64,000 nt of DNA from Streptomyces caniferus (GTDB taxonomy: Bacteria > Actinomycetota > Actinomycetes > Streptomycetales > Streptomycetaceae). The notes below the pieces were generated by a model, which ran no database searches, had not been told where the DNA came from, and saw nothing but the letters and a program-made list of their open reading frames with translations. Shown here piece after piece: positions 54,922-62,926 of the stretch; position 1 is the stretch's first letter; every line of letters begins with the position of its first letter. The DNA lies in contig NZ_BLIN01000003.1 in assembly GCF_009811555.1 (NCBI RefSeq), positions 1,116,001-1,180,000 of the forward strand. The letters run 5' to 3'. A program made the position numbers and the translations under genes.

Positions 54922-55656
54922 TCAGCTGTTGAGGCTGGTGTGGTTCCACCAGCCCTGGCGGCCGACGGTGAAGTCGATCGTCGCGCCGGTTCCGTCGATC
55001 CTGCCCTGGTACTGCTGCCCCTTCTTCAGCGGGCTCTCGATCAGCTTGTCGTGCGCGTCCTGGATCGAGTCGATGACCAGGGTCGGCACCTTCTTGAGCG
55101 TCGCCGGGTCGATGGGCGCGGCGGCGCTGATGGTGAGGGCCTCGTCCCAGTTCGGGCGCTCGGCGAGCTGGTGGGCGAGGTGGATCTCGTCGCCCTCACC
55201 GAAGATCAGGTAGGTGAGGTACTCGGGATAGGGCAGCTGCCCGAGCTTGCGGAAGGAGAGGACGTCCTCCCGCTTGCACTCCACCGGGACCTCGGTCGTC
55301 GTCATCTGCTGGAAGTCGCGGCTGCCGTCCGGCTTCACGACGACCCGCTCCAGGTGGACGCTGAACTCCTTGCCCCGCTGCAGCTCCGGGAGCTCGAAGT
55401 GGTGCGGACAGCGCAGCGAGTAGAAGACCCGCTCGTTCTCGTGCTGCGCCAGGTCCTTCAGGTACATATCCCGCAGCTCACCGTTGTCCTTGATGGTGAA
55501 GGTGAACACCGCCTGGTAGTTGTGGCCGGACTGGGGGTTGTACAGCGCGAGGTGGTAGAAGAACAGCTTCTTCTTGCCCAGCAGCAGGAAGCGGTGGATG
55601 TGCTCGTGTCCGTCGTGGTCGGGGCCGGCGCGGTCGGGTCCGGGGGTGGGGTTCAT
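54922..55656 (-). CDS. Unrecognised protein of the LodA/LodB operon
   Basis: A 244-residue soluble protein with no signal peptide. It begins with an acidic, His-rich stretch (DHDGHEHIHRF) and then reads LLLGKKKLFFYHLALYNPQSGHNYQAVFTFTI, followed by SLRCPHHFELPEL, LPYPEYLTYLIFGEGDEIHLAH and a C-terminal GRIDGTGATIDFTVGRQG. The pattern suggests a mostly beta fold. I do not recognise the family. Its start overlaps the flavoprotein stop by 4 bases (ATGA), so it should be made with the oxidase and its maturase. It could be a second maturation factor, a subunit, or an enzyme using the oxidase product. Confidence 0.85.
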   Translation of the reverse strand: MNPTPGPDRAGPDHDGHEHIHRFLLLGKKKLFFYHLALYNPQSGHNYQAVFTFTIKDNGELRDMYLKDLAQHENERVFYSLRCPHHFELPELQRGKEFSVHLERVVVKPDGSRDFQQMTTTEVPVECKREDVLSFRKLGQLPYPEYLTYLIFGEGDEIHLAHQLAERPNWDEALTISAAAPIDPATLKKVPTLVIDSIQDAHDKLIESPLKKGQQYQGRIDGTGATIDFTVGRQGWWNHTSLNS

Positions 55657-56804
55657 CTCAGGGTCTCGCCTTTCCTCGGGTGGGGGTTCGGTCGGGTGTG
55701 CCGCTGCCGCCGCGCCCAGAAGGGGCGGTCGGCCCAGCGGGTTTCCTGTGCGTGCACGGCCCGGTGGCCGTGCTGGTAGGCGGCGCGGGCCGTGGCGACC
55801 TTCGCCGCGTAGTCGGGCAGCGCCGCCCGGTCTCCGTGCAGCCGGGCGTCGACCGCCCGGCCGGCGCTCAGCCCGGTGTAGAGGGCGGTGAGGATGCCCT
55901 GGGAGCTGAGCGGGTCGAAGGCGGCCGCCGCGTCTCCGGCGGCCGTCCAGCCGTCGCCGTGCACCCGGTCCAGATGTGCGCTGTGCGCGGGGGCCCGGCG
56001 GGGTGGCCGCAAGGTGGTGAGGCCGTGCGGGCGGACCTGGCGGGAGAGGTGCCGGGTGGCCAGCAGGCGCTCGCGGAACTGCTCGGCGCCGCGCGCGGTC
56101 GCGGCGGGCAGGTCGGGGTCGGTGAAGTAGGCGACCAGCCGGCGCCGGGAGGGCAGCAGGGCGGTGTACCACCAGCCGTCGGGGTCGGACTCGACCAGCG
56201 AACGGCCGTCGGTGGTGGCCTGCGGGGCCGCCGGGTCGAGGGTGAGGTGGAAGGCGGTGAGCCGGTCCCCGGTGCACCGCCGGGCACCCGAGCGCACGGC
56301 GATCGCGGCACCCCGCCCGGTGGCGTCCACGACCCAGCGGCAGCGGACCGTCCGCTCCCCGCCGCCAAAGCGGTCCCGCAGCGCGAGCCGCCAGGTGCCG
56401 TCCGGCTGCCGGGAGGGGCACCGTACGCCGGTGTGCTCGGCGACCTCGGCACCCGCCGCACGGGCGGCCTCGCGCAGCCGCCGGTCGAAGAGCGGACGGT
56501 CGAGGTGCCAGCCGTGGCCGTAGGGGTCGTTGAGGAAGTCCACGGCGTGCAGTTCGGCCGAGCCCCAGGCGGACAGGTTGCCGTGGCAGGGCAGATGGCC
56601 GCTGCCGAGGACCGGCTGCTCGACGCCGAGGTCGGCCAGCAGCAGCCGCCCCACGGACACCAGCGCCTCGCCGGCCTTCGGCGGGCCGGTGCCCGCGTCG
56701 GCCAGCAGGACACTGCGCCCGGCCCGTACGAGGGCGAGCGCGGCGGCGCAGCCGGCCGGGCCACCGCCCGCGACCACGACGTCATAGCCCGGTACGGGGC
56801 TCAC
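55653..56804 (-). CDS. LodB-like FAD-dependent maturation protein
   Basis: The 383-residue flavoprotein has a Rossmann FAD motif GYDVVVAGGGPAGCAAALALV at the N terminus and WVVDATGRGAAIA and DPLSSQGILTALYTG further on, as in the halogenase/geranylgeranyl-reductase group. In LodA systems the flavoprotein LodB is needed to form the cysteine tryptophylquinone cofactor in the oxidase. Its position directly after the LodA-type gene, with a GTGA overlap, supports that role. The catalytic Lys of tryptophan halogenases is not apparent, so a halogenase role is less likely. Confidence 0.87.
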   Translation of the reverse strand: MSPVPGYDVVVAGGGPAGCAAALALVRAGRSVLLADAGTGPPKAGEALVSVGRLLLADLGVEQPVLGSGHLPCHGNLSAWGSAELHAVDFLNDPYGHGWHLDRPLFDRRLREAARAAGAEVAEHTGVRCPSRQPDGTWRLALRDRFGGGERTVRCRWVVDATGRGAAIAVRSGARRCTGDRLTAFHLTLDPAAPQATTDGRSLVESDPDGWWYTALLPSRRRLVAYFTDPDLPAATARGAEQFRERLLATRHLSRQVRPHGLTTLRPPRRAPAHSAHLDRVHGDGWTAAGDAAAAFDPLSSQGILTALYTGLSAGRAVDARLHGDRAALPDYAAKVATARAAYQHGHRAVHAQETRWADRPFWARRQRHTRPNPHPRKGETLR

Positions 56805-58822
56805 TGGGCGCCGTGGAGGGGGTCGAGCTTCTCCAGGTACCCGGCGGCGATCGCCGATTCGTCCCGGCCGGTGGCCTCCTTGACCTCCTGGACCGCCTGC
56901 TGCACGAGCATGGACTCGACGGTCTCGGCCGGGACCTCACCGGTCCAGGCATCGGCCACGCCGGCCAGTTGGGGCACGCCCGCCTCGGGCACCTGGATGT
57001 TGATCAGGTTGGCGTGGTCGGGGACGGGCTCATAGCCGGGCTCGGACTCCACCTGGAGGTACCGGGGGAACTTCGCGTCGCCCACGGTGTATTCGTGCGT
57101 CTCGACGATGCCGAACGCGGACCAGTCGTCGATCATCTGCCGGCGCTGCTTGTTGAAGTCGGTGCCCTTCAGACCGCGCAGCCATACCGCGCGGTTCTCG
57201 AAGGCCTTCTCCCTGACGCTGTCGTCGGAGCCGGTGGGCGGGGTGTTGACGGTGGTGAAGTCCGAGTGCTTCAGCACATGGTTGGGGACCTGGGCGGGCC
57301 AGAAGGTGGGCAGGTAGGGGCTGTAGCGGGGGCCGAGCCCGGACCGTACCTGGTAGCCGGAGCGGCAGCTCGCGGCGTCGCACTGCCAGGGGGCGGCCAT
57401 CCAGCGGGTGAGGTCGCCGGGTCCCTGCGCGAACAGCGGACCGTTCTTGCCCAGGGCGTCCTGGAGGGTGAGCGCGTCGCCGTAGTCGCGTTCCGGGTCG
57501 TCCGGCCCGCGGTGCAGGATGCGGAACGGCGCGGAGTACATGGTCTTGTGCCGCATCGGCCAGGTGACCTCGCAGCCGGGGTGGAACGCGTCGGCGGCGC
57601 AGTTCTCCAGCGCGGCCCGGTCCAGCAGCTGCGGCTGTTCGGCGGGCGGTGCCTCGTCCACGATCGGGAAGCCCTTGCGGTGCGGGCCGGAGGTGAAGTG
57701 GCCGTCGGCCCACTGGGCCAGCATCCGGTCCTGGGCCGGGGTGATCGTGATGTGCTGGCGGACGGAGGTGGGCTTGCCGCTGGACATGGCGTCGCCGTAG
57801 AGCCACGGCCAGGGCAGCGGGGAGGTGCCGTCCCGGCAGTAGTCGCGCATCTGGACGTAGACCTGGCGGCGGAGCTCCTGGCTGGTCTCACTCGGGTCGG
57901 CGAGCCGCTTGCGCAGGGCCGGGTCGAGGAAGTGGTACGGGCCGGCCCAGCCGAACTGGGTGGCGAAGCCGTGGTTGACCCACTGCAGATCGCAGAACCG
58001 CCGCAGGAGCGGTTCGATGTGGTCGGGGTAGGAGACCTGCTGTACATCGGGCAGCGTGTGCTCGGTGACGAACATGTCGTGCAGCAGGTCGTAGAGGGTG
58101 CGGACGGTCTTGACCCCGGGTGCGTAGTGCGGCGGGGCGACCACGGCCCAGGCCGGGGTCGCGGTCTTCGTGACGCCCCGGATGGTGACCTCCGCGGTGA
58201 CCGGGCCGTCGGCGACATCGTCGTACCAGGTGTCGTTGTTGGCGACGCCCGAGATCGGCTTCTCGGGCGTGGTGTAGGAGGCCGACGTGCCGACCCCGCC
58301 GACGACGAGCAGGCGGCCGTCGTTCTGGGTGGCCATCGAGCCCAGGGCGACCGCCCGATTCATGATCTTTCCGGCGAAGGTGGCGGTCTCGTGCGTGGAG
58401 GCGCGGATGGTCTGGCGGCCGGGGTCGATGACGAGCTTCTTGCGCTCCGCGCCCCTGACGTCGAAGTTGCGCCGGCGCCGCTGGACCTCCGTCAGGCCGG
58501 TGGCCTCGGGGATGTCGAGCGGGAGGTGGAACTGGTACCAGGCGGCCTTCTTGTTGGCCAGGTGCACCGACCACGTGATCTCGGTGACCTCCTCGTCGCC
58601 CAGTTTCAGCTCCTTGACGACCTCCCCCGCCTGGTTGTAGCCGTAGATCCGGAACCGGGCGGCCTGCCGGATGATCTTTCCCGAGCTGTCCTTGTAGGAG
58701 CCGGGCGGCAGCGGCGGCTGGTCCGGCGATTCCGGGCCGATGAAGGGCTGCTTCTCACTGTTGCCGACCCGGGCGATGCCTATGGCGGGGTGGATCTTCA
58801 CCTGTGCGATCTGCGTGTCCAT
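56801..58822 (-). CDS. LodA/GoxA-type quinoprotein amino-acid oxidase
   Basis: The 673-residue protein matches the LodA family, in which a cysteine tryptophylquinone enzyme oxidises the amine of an amino acid (lysine epsilon-amine in LodA, glycine in GoxA) and releases H2O2. The N terminus has IHPAIGIARVGNS, the usual family start. The C-terminal region has the conserved LTRWMAAPWQCDAASCRSGY and YLPTFWPAQVPNHVL segments. Candidate cofactor residues are C486 (or C481) and W508. The ATG at 58822 has GAAAGG upstream. No signal peptide is seen. The substrate cannot be told from sequence by eye. Confidence 0.9.
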   Translation of the reverse strand: MDTQIAQVKIHPAIGIARVGNSEKQPFIGPESPDQPPLPPGSYKDSSGKIIRQAARFRIYGYNQAGEVVKELKLGDEEVTEITWSVHLANKKAAWYQFHLPLDIPEATGLTEVQRRRRNFDVRGAERKKLVIDPGRQTIRASTHETATFAGKIMNRAVALGSMATQNDGRLLVVGGVGTSASYTTPEKPISGVANNDTWYDDVADGPVTAEVTIRGVTKTATPAWAVVAPPHYAPGVKTVRTLYDLLHDMFVTEHTLPDVQQVSYPDHIEPLLRRFCDLQWVNHGFATQFGWAGPYHFLDPALRKRLADPSETSQELRRQVYVQMRDYCRDGTSPLPWPWLYGDAMSSGKPTSVRQHITITPAQDRMLAQWADGHFTSGPHRKGFPIVDEAPPAEQPQLLDRAALENCAADAFHPGCEVTWPMRHKTMYSAPFRILHRGPDDPERDYGDALTLQDALGKNGPLFAQGPGDLTRWMAAPWQCDAASCRSGYQVRSGLGPRYSPYLPTFWPAQVPNHVLKHSDFTTVNTPPTGSDDSVREKAFENRAVWLRGLKGTDFNKQRRQMIDDWSAFGIVETHEYTVGDAKFPRYLQVESEPGYEPVPDHANLINIQVPEAGVPQLAGVADAWTGEVPAETVESMLVQQAVQEVKEATGRDESAIAAGYLEKLDPLHGAQ

Positions 58823-59073
58823 CGAGGAGCCTTTCACTGGGCCGGCGTGGATCCCCCGGTGGGCTCAAACGTAGGAGCGACTGCGGCGACGACGGGACGG
58901 CGTGGCGTCACAATGGGTGCACGGATTCACTCGTTCGAGAGAGCGACACGCGGATCCACCTCCTTGCCCCGTCACGGACCGTGAGGGTGGCGGAGGTCGG
59001 CGAGGTCATGGCCGCAACGGAAAGGCCGCGCCCGGTGGTGCGGAGCACCGGACGCGGCACGGAGATCGCCGGA

Positions 59074-59092
59074 CCGCACCCGCGTGGTGCGG
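59074..59092 (-). terminator. Hairpin after the acyl-CoA operon
   Basis: CCGCACC and GGTGCGG pair over the loop CGCGT, with further pairs after one mismatch. It lies 16 bases beyond the acyl-CoA dehydrogenase stop on the minus strand. The surrounding 285 bases also hold the promoter of the LodA-type gene; no clear promoter motif is seen. Confidence 0.5.
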
Positions 59093-59107
59093 CCCGGGCC
59101 GGGAAGG

Positions 59108-60316
59108 TCAGACGAAGGCGCTCTCGCCGGTGATGGCCTTGCCCACGATCAGGGTGTTCATCTCGCGTGTGCCCTCGAAGGAGTAGATGGCCTCGGCGTC
59201 GGCGAAGAAGCGGGCGACGTCGTAGTCCAGGACGATGCCGTTGCCACCGAAGATCTCCCGGCTCCACGCCACGACCTCGCGCATCCGGGCGGTGACGAAG
59301 GCCTTGGCCAGGGAGGAGTGTTCGTCGCGGAAGACGCCGGCGTCCTGGAGGCGGGCCAGCTGGACGAGCATCCCCCAGGAGGCGGTGATGTTTCCGAGGC
59401 TCTTGACGAGGAGGTCCTGCACCAGCTGGAAGCGGGCGATCGGGCGGCCGAACTGCCGGCGCTCCTTGGCGTAGGCGAGCGCGAGTTCATAGGCGCCGAT
59501 CATGACGCCGAGGGCCTGCCAGGCGACGCCGCTGCGGGTGGCGCGCAGGATCTCCGCGACATCGCGGAAGGAGTCGACCCGCTGGAGGCGGTCGGCCTCC
59601 GGGACGCGGACGTCGGTCAGGGTGAGGTCGGCGTTCTCGACGATGCGGAAGGCGGTCTTGTTCTCGATCTTGGCGGCCGAGAACCCGGGGGTGCCCCGCT
59701 CCACCACGAAACCCTTGACCTTGTCGTCGGCCTCGTCGCGGGCCCAGACGATGACCAGATCGGCGAAGGTGCCGTTGCCGATCCACCGCTTGGCGCCGTT
59801 GAGGATCCAGTGGTCGCCGTCCCTCCGGGCGGTGGTGCGCATACCGCCCGCCACGTCGGAGCCGCCGAGGGGCTCGGTCATGGCGAAGGCGCCGATCTTG
59901 TCGAGGGCGGCCATCGCCGGCAGCCAGCGGTCGCGCTGCTCCTGGTCGCCGCCGCGGTGGATGCTGTACATCGCCAGTCCGTTGTGGACGCCGAAGAAGG
60001 TCGCGGACGAGGCGTCGGTGCGGGTGTACTCCATCGCGAGCATGCCGACCAGCAGGTTGCTCCCGGCGGGCAGCGGGTCGCCGTACCCCTCGTACGGGAC
60101 TCCGGCGAGGCCCAGTCCGCGGAAGGCGCCGATCAGTTCGCGGGGGAACTCCCCCTTGGCCCAGGCGCTGTTGACGAGCGGCTTCACCTCGGTGCGCATG
60201 AAGTCCCGGGCCGTGCGGAGCAGTTTGCGCTCCTCGTCGGACAGCAGGTTCTCGTAGCCGTAGAAGTCGGCGGTCAGTCCGTCGGCCGGGGCGGTCTCGG
60301 GGTGGGTGGCGGTCAT
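59108..60316 (-). CDS. Acyl-CoA dehydrogenase
   Basis: A 402-residue flavoprotein of the acyl-CoA dehydrogenase family. Signatures are FAMTEPLGGSDVAGGMRTTA for FAD/substrate binding and RRQFGRPIARFQLVQ. The catalytic Glu is likely in YSFEGTREMNTLIVGKAITG, as in glutaryl-CoA or isovaleryl-CoA type enzymes. It should introduce a double bond in an acyl-CoA, passing electrons to ETF. The ATG overlaps the hydroxyacyl-CoA dehydrogenase stop by 4 bases. The EGTREM segment and C-terminal SAFV are close to the glutaryl-CoA dehydrogenase subgroup, though I cannot prove it. Confidence 0.93.
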   Translation of the reverse strand: MTATHPETAPADGLTADFYGYENLLSDEERKLLRTARDFMRTEVKPLVNSAWAKGEFPRELIGAFRGLGLAGVPYEGYGDPLPAGSNLLVGMLAMEYTRTDASSATFFGVHNGLAMYSIHRGGDQEQRDRWLPAMAALDKIGAFAMTEPLGGSDVAGGMRTTARRDGDHWILNGAKRWIGNGTFADLVIVWARDEADDKVKGFVVERGTPGFSAAKIENKTAFRIVENADLTLTDVRVPEADRLQRVDSFRDVAEILRATRSGVAWQALGVMIGAYELALAYAKERRQFGRPIARFQLVQDLLVKSLGNITASWGMLVQLARLQDAGVFRDEHSSLAKAFVTARMREVVAWSREIFGGNGIVLDYDVARFFADAEAIYSFEGTREMNTLIVGKAITGESAFV

Positions 60317-61278
60317 GACCGGGTCTCCTCGTCCTGCTCGCTGCTGATGGCGTTCTCCAGGGCGCCCAGGACCGCGAGCTGCTTGCGGTCGCGCTCCCGG
60401 CTGAGGTCGCGGTACGAGCGGGAGCCGTACGCGTCCTCCACGGCCCTGATGAGCCGTTCGGTCTGTTCGGGGCTCTGCTCGGGACGGCCGAGCGAGTCCC
60501 ACATCTGCTGCATCGACGGGCCGATGTGCTCGGCCATGTGCCGGTAGCCGCCGGGGCCGCCGCCCAGGTGGGCGCCGAGGAAGGGACCCACCGTCGACCA
60601 GCGCAGACCCAGCGAGTTCACCATGATCTCGTCGAGTTCGGAGGGGCCGACCACGCCCTGTTCCACCAGGTGGATCGCCTCACGGCTGAGGGCGTTCTGC
60701 AGGCGGTTGCCGACGAAGCCGGGGATCTCCTTGCGTTCCACCACCGGGACCCGGCCGACCGCGCGGTAGAACTCCACCGCCCGGGTGACGGAGTCCTCGT
60801 CGGTGCGCCGGCCGGGCACCACCTCCACCAGCGGCACGAGGTGCGGCGGATTGAACGGATGGCCGATCAGGATGCGCCCGGCGTCGTCGAGCCCGTCGGT
60901 GAACGCGGTGGAGGGGATGGCCGAGGAGGAGCTCAACAGGAGGGCGTGGGACGGGGCTTCACGGACCAGGGCGGCGAAGAGCTCCCGCTTGAAGGCGGTG
61001 TTCTCCGGGCCGTTCTCCTGGACCACATCGGCGTGGCGGACGGCGTCGGCGACATCGCGGGCCAGGTGGACCCGGTCGGCGAGGCCGGCGGTGTCCAGGC
61101 CCTGCCGGGCCAGTTGCGGGGAGGCCTCGGCCAGCGCCGCGTCGACGGCTTCGGCGAGGTCGGGGCGCGGATCGGTGACCCGCACCCGCAGCCCGTGCCC
61201 GGCGAACAGGGCGGCCCACGAGAGCCCGATGGTCCCGGCGCCGATCACGGCCACGGTGGTGGGGTGGGTGGTGCTCAT
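60313..61278 (-). CDS. 3-hydroxyacyl-CoA dehydrogenase / carnitine dehydrogenase-like
   Basis: A 321-residue NAD-dependent enzyme with Rossmann motif VAVIGAGTIGLSWAALFAGHG. Catalytic His and Glu of the family lie in GHPFNPPHLVPLVEVVPG, with the Ser and Asn region in LLSSSSAIPS and IPGFVGNRLQNAL. The form is close to lambda-crystallin, L-gulonate and L-carnitine dehydrogenases as well as 3-hydroxybutyryl-CoA dehydrogenase, so the substrate may be a small 3-hydroxy acid or its CoA ester. It lies between the decarboxylase and acyl-CoA dehydrogenase genes in a tight operon. Confidence 0.9.
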   Translation of the reverse strand: MSTTHPTTVAVIGAGTIGLSWAALFAGHGLRVRVTDPRPDLAEAVDAALAEASPQLARQGLDTAGLADRVHLARDVADAVRHADVVQENGPENTAFKRELFAALVREAPSHALLLSSSSAIPSTAFTDGLDDAGRILIGHPFNPPHLVPLVEVVPGRRTDEDSVTRAVEFYRAVGRVPVVERKEIPGFVGNRLQNALSREAIHLVEQGVVGPSELDEIMVNSLGLRWSTVGPFLGAHLGGGPGGYRHMAEHIGPSMQQMWDSLGRPEQSPEQTERLIRAVEDAYGSRSYRDLSRERDRKQLAVLGALENAISSEQDEETRS

Positions 61279-61302
61279 GGCAGATGCTTCTTTCGGTGCG
61301 CG

Positions 61303-62040
61303 TCAGCGCGCGAGGTAGTCGTGCACCGGCTCGACCGGTGCCAGGGTGAGGTCGGTGAGCAGGTGGCTCGCCGAGACGATCTCGCGGACCGGGAGGTCGG
61401 CCAGCGGAGCCAGCGCATGCGCACCCAACTGCAGCCGGGCGGGGCCGGTCCAGGCGCCCTTGACGACCACGTCGCTGATCGCGGTGCGGACCAGCTGGGC
61501 CACCTGCGGCGTTCCGTCGTAGCCCGGCACCAGCTTGAGCAGATAGGTGGGCACGGTGATCTGTGCGGCCGCCTCTTCGGGGTCCAGCTCATGGTGCTTG
61601 TAGCCCATGGTGGCGGTCGCCACCCGGACCGTGCCGTAGTCGAGGATGCCGACGAGCGCGCCGTGGTCCACATAGAGCGCGGGCGAGCCGATCGTCTTCG
61701 GGTAGGCGCTCGCCTCCCGTCCGGAGGCGGTGGCCGCGAAGTTGTCGAGGTACATGGCGTGCAGGTACTCGCCGCGCTCGCCGTCGAGGCGGACCGGGAT
61801 GGCCTGGCCGGATTCGGTGTACGGCCCGTACCCGGTGACATCGCCCATCCGCATCACCTCGAAGCGGACCAGCGGCTCGTCGATCTCCAGCGGCTCGGGA
61901 ACCACCGCGCGCAGTGCGTCGTGGTCGGTGCGGTAGACGATGTTGAGGTACTCGCGGTGGGTGAAGCGCGGGATGACGGGCGGATACGCCGGGTTGGTCA
62001 GGGGCGTGGCATGGTGCCGGGTGACGTCGTGCTGCTTCAT
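61303..62040 (-). CDS. Acetoacetate decarboxylase-like protein
   Basis: The 245-residue protein is close in length and motifs to clostridial acetoacetate decarboxylase, including VATATMGYKHHELDPEEA, LKLVPGYDG and WTGPARLQLGAHALAPLADLPV. The Schiff-base lysine is K115 in GREASAYPKTIG. Clostridial enzyme has two adjacent lysines there (115 and 116); here residue 116 is Thr. If active it would convert acetoacetate to acetone and CO2. Because the K116 partner is missing, a related reaction such as a different decarboxylation or an aldol/dehydratase step is possible. Confidence 0.88.
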   Translation of the reverse strand: MKQHDVTRHHATPLTNPAYPPVIPRFTHREYLNIVYRTDHDALRAVVPEPLEIDEPLVRFEVMRMGDVTGYGPYTESGQAIPVRLDGERGEYLHAMYLDNFAATASGREASAYPKTIGSPALYVDHGALVGILDYGTVRVATATMGYKHHELDPEEAAAQITVPTYLLKLVPGYDGTPQVAQLVRTAISDVVVKGAWTGPARLQLGAHALAPLADLPVREIVSASHLLTDLTLAPVEPVHDYLAR

Positions 62041-62052
62041 GGGGTGCTCCTC

Positions 62053-62865
62053 CTACTTGCCCTGCCAGACGGGGGCACGGCGCTCGGCGAAGGCCGTCAT
62101 GCCTTCCCGTACGTCGGCCGATGCGGCGAGGGCGGCCATCTCGGCGCGCTGGGCGGCGAAGGCGGCCGGCTCGGGCGTGCCGTCGGCGGTGTGGGCGATC
62201 TTCTTGACCGCGGCGAGGGCGAGCGGGGCGTTCGCCGCGAGCCGTGCGGCCAGCTCCAGTGCCGTGGTGACCGTTTCACCGGCCGGTACGACCCGGTTGG
62301 CGATGCCGAGCAGACCGGCCCGCTCGCCGGAGACCGGCTCTCCGGTCAGCAGCAGTTCCATGGCCAGGTGGTACGGGATCCGCTTGGGCAGCCTGATCGC
62401 CCCGCCGCCGGCCGCGATGAGGCCGCGCTTGACCTCCGGCAGGCCGAACCGCGCGTCGTCGGCGGCGACGATGAGGTCGCAGGCCAGGGCGAGTTCGAAG
62501 CCGCCGCCCATGGCCCAGCCCTCGACGGCGGCGATCAGCGGCTTGGCCGTCACGGTCTCGGTCAGTCCGCCGAAGCCGCGGCCGGGGATCTCGGGCGACT
62601 CGCCGGCCAGCGCGGCCTTGAGGTCCATACCGGCACTGAAGGTGCCCCCCGCACCGGTGAGGATGCCGACCCGCAGTGCCGGATCGTCCGCCAACTCGTC
62701 CAGAGCATGGGCGAGTTGCACGGCAACGTCGGCATTGACCGCGTTGCGGGCGCGGGGCCGGTCGAGGGTGATGAGGAGGGAGGTCCCGATCCGCTCGGTG
62801 CGGACGTCGGGGGCGGGGTCCGCGGGGCGGGAGTGGGCAGGAGTGGTGTCCGGTGTACGGGGCAT
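62053..62865 (-). CDS. Enoyl-CoA hydratase/isomerase family protein
   Basis: A 270-residue crotonase-fold protein. The oxyanion-hole segments are AGGTFSAGMDLKA and MGGGFELALACDLIVA, and the two catalytic acid positions are E in GGFELALACD and E in RFGLPEVKRGL, so hydratase chemistry is plausible. The N-terminal 20 residues are Pro/Thr-rich and unusual for the family. It sits 12 bases before the decarboxylase gene and after the CoA-transferase gene. Confidence 0.92.
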   Translation of the reverse strand: MPRTPDTTPAHSRPADPAPDVRTERIGTSLLITLDRPRARNAVNADVAVQLAHALDELADDPALRVGILTGAGGTFSAGMDLKAALAGESPEIPGRGFGGLTETVTAKPLIAAVEGWAMGGGFELALACDLIVAADDARFGLPEVKRGLIAAGGGAIRLPKRIPYHLAMELLLTGEPVSGERAGLLGIANRVVPAGETVTTALELAARLAANAPLALAAVKKIAHTADGTPEPAAFAAQRAEMAALAASADVREGMTAFAERRAPVWQGK

Positions 62866-62926
62866 GGCCCGGTCCTTTGATGGTCGGCGGGTTGCGGTGC
62901 GAGGAGGGCGAGGGCGCGACGGGTCG

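Noticed and set aside
55653..56804. Tryptophan halogenase
   Set aside because: It shares the flavoprotein fold, but the neighbouring LodA-type oxidase explains it better and no halogenase catalytic lysine motif is evident.
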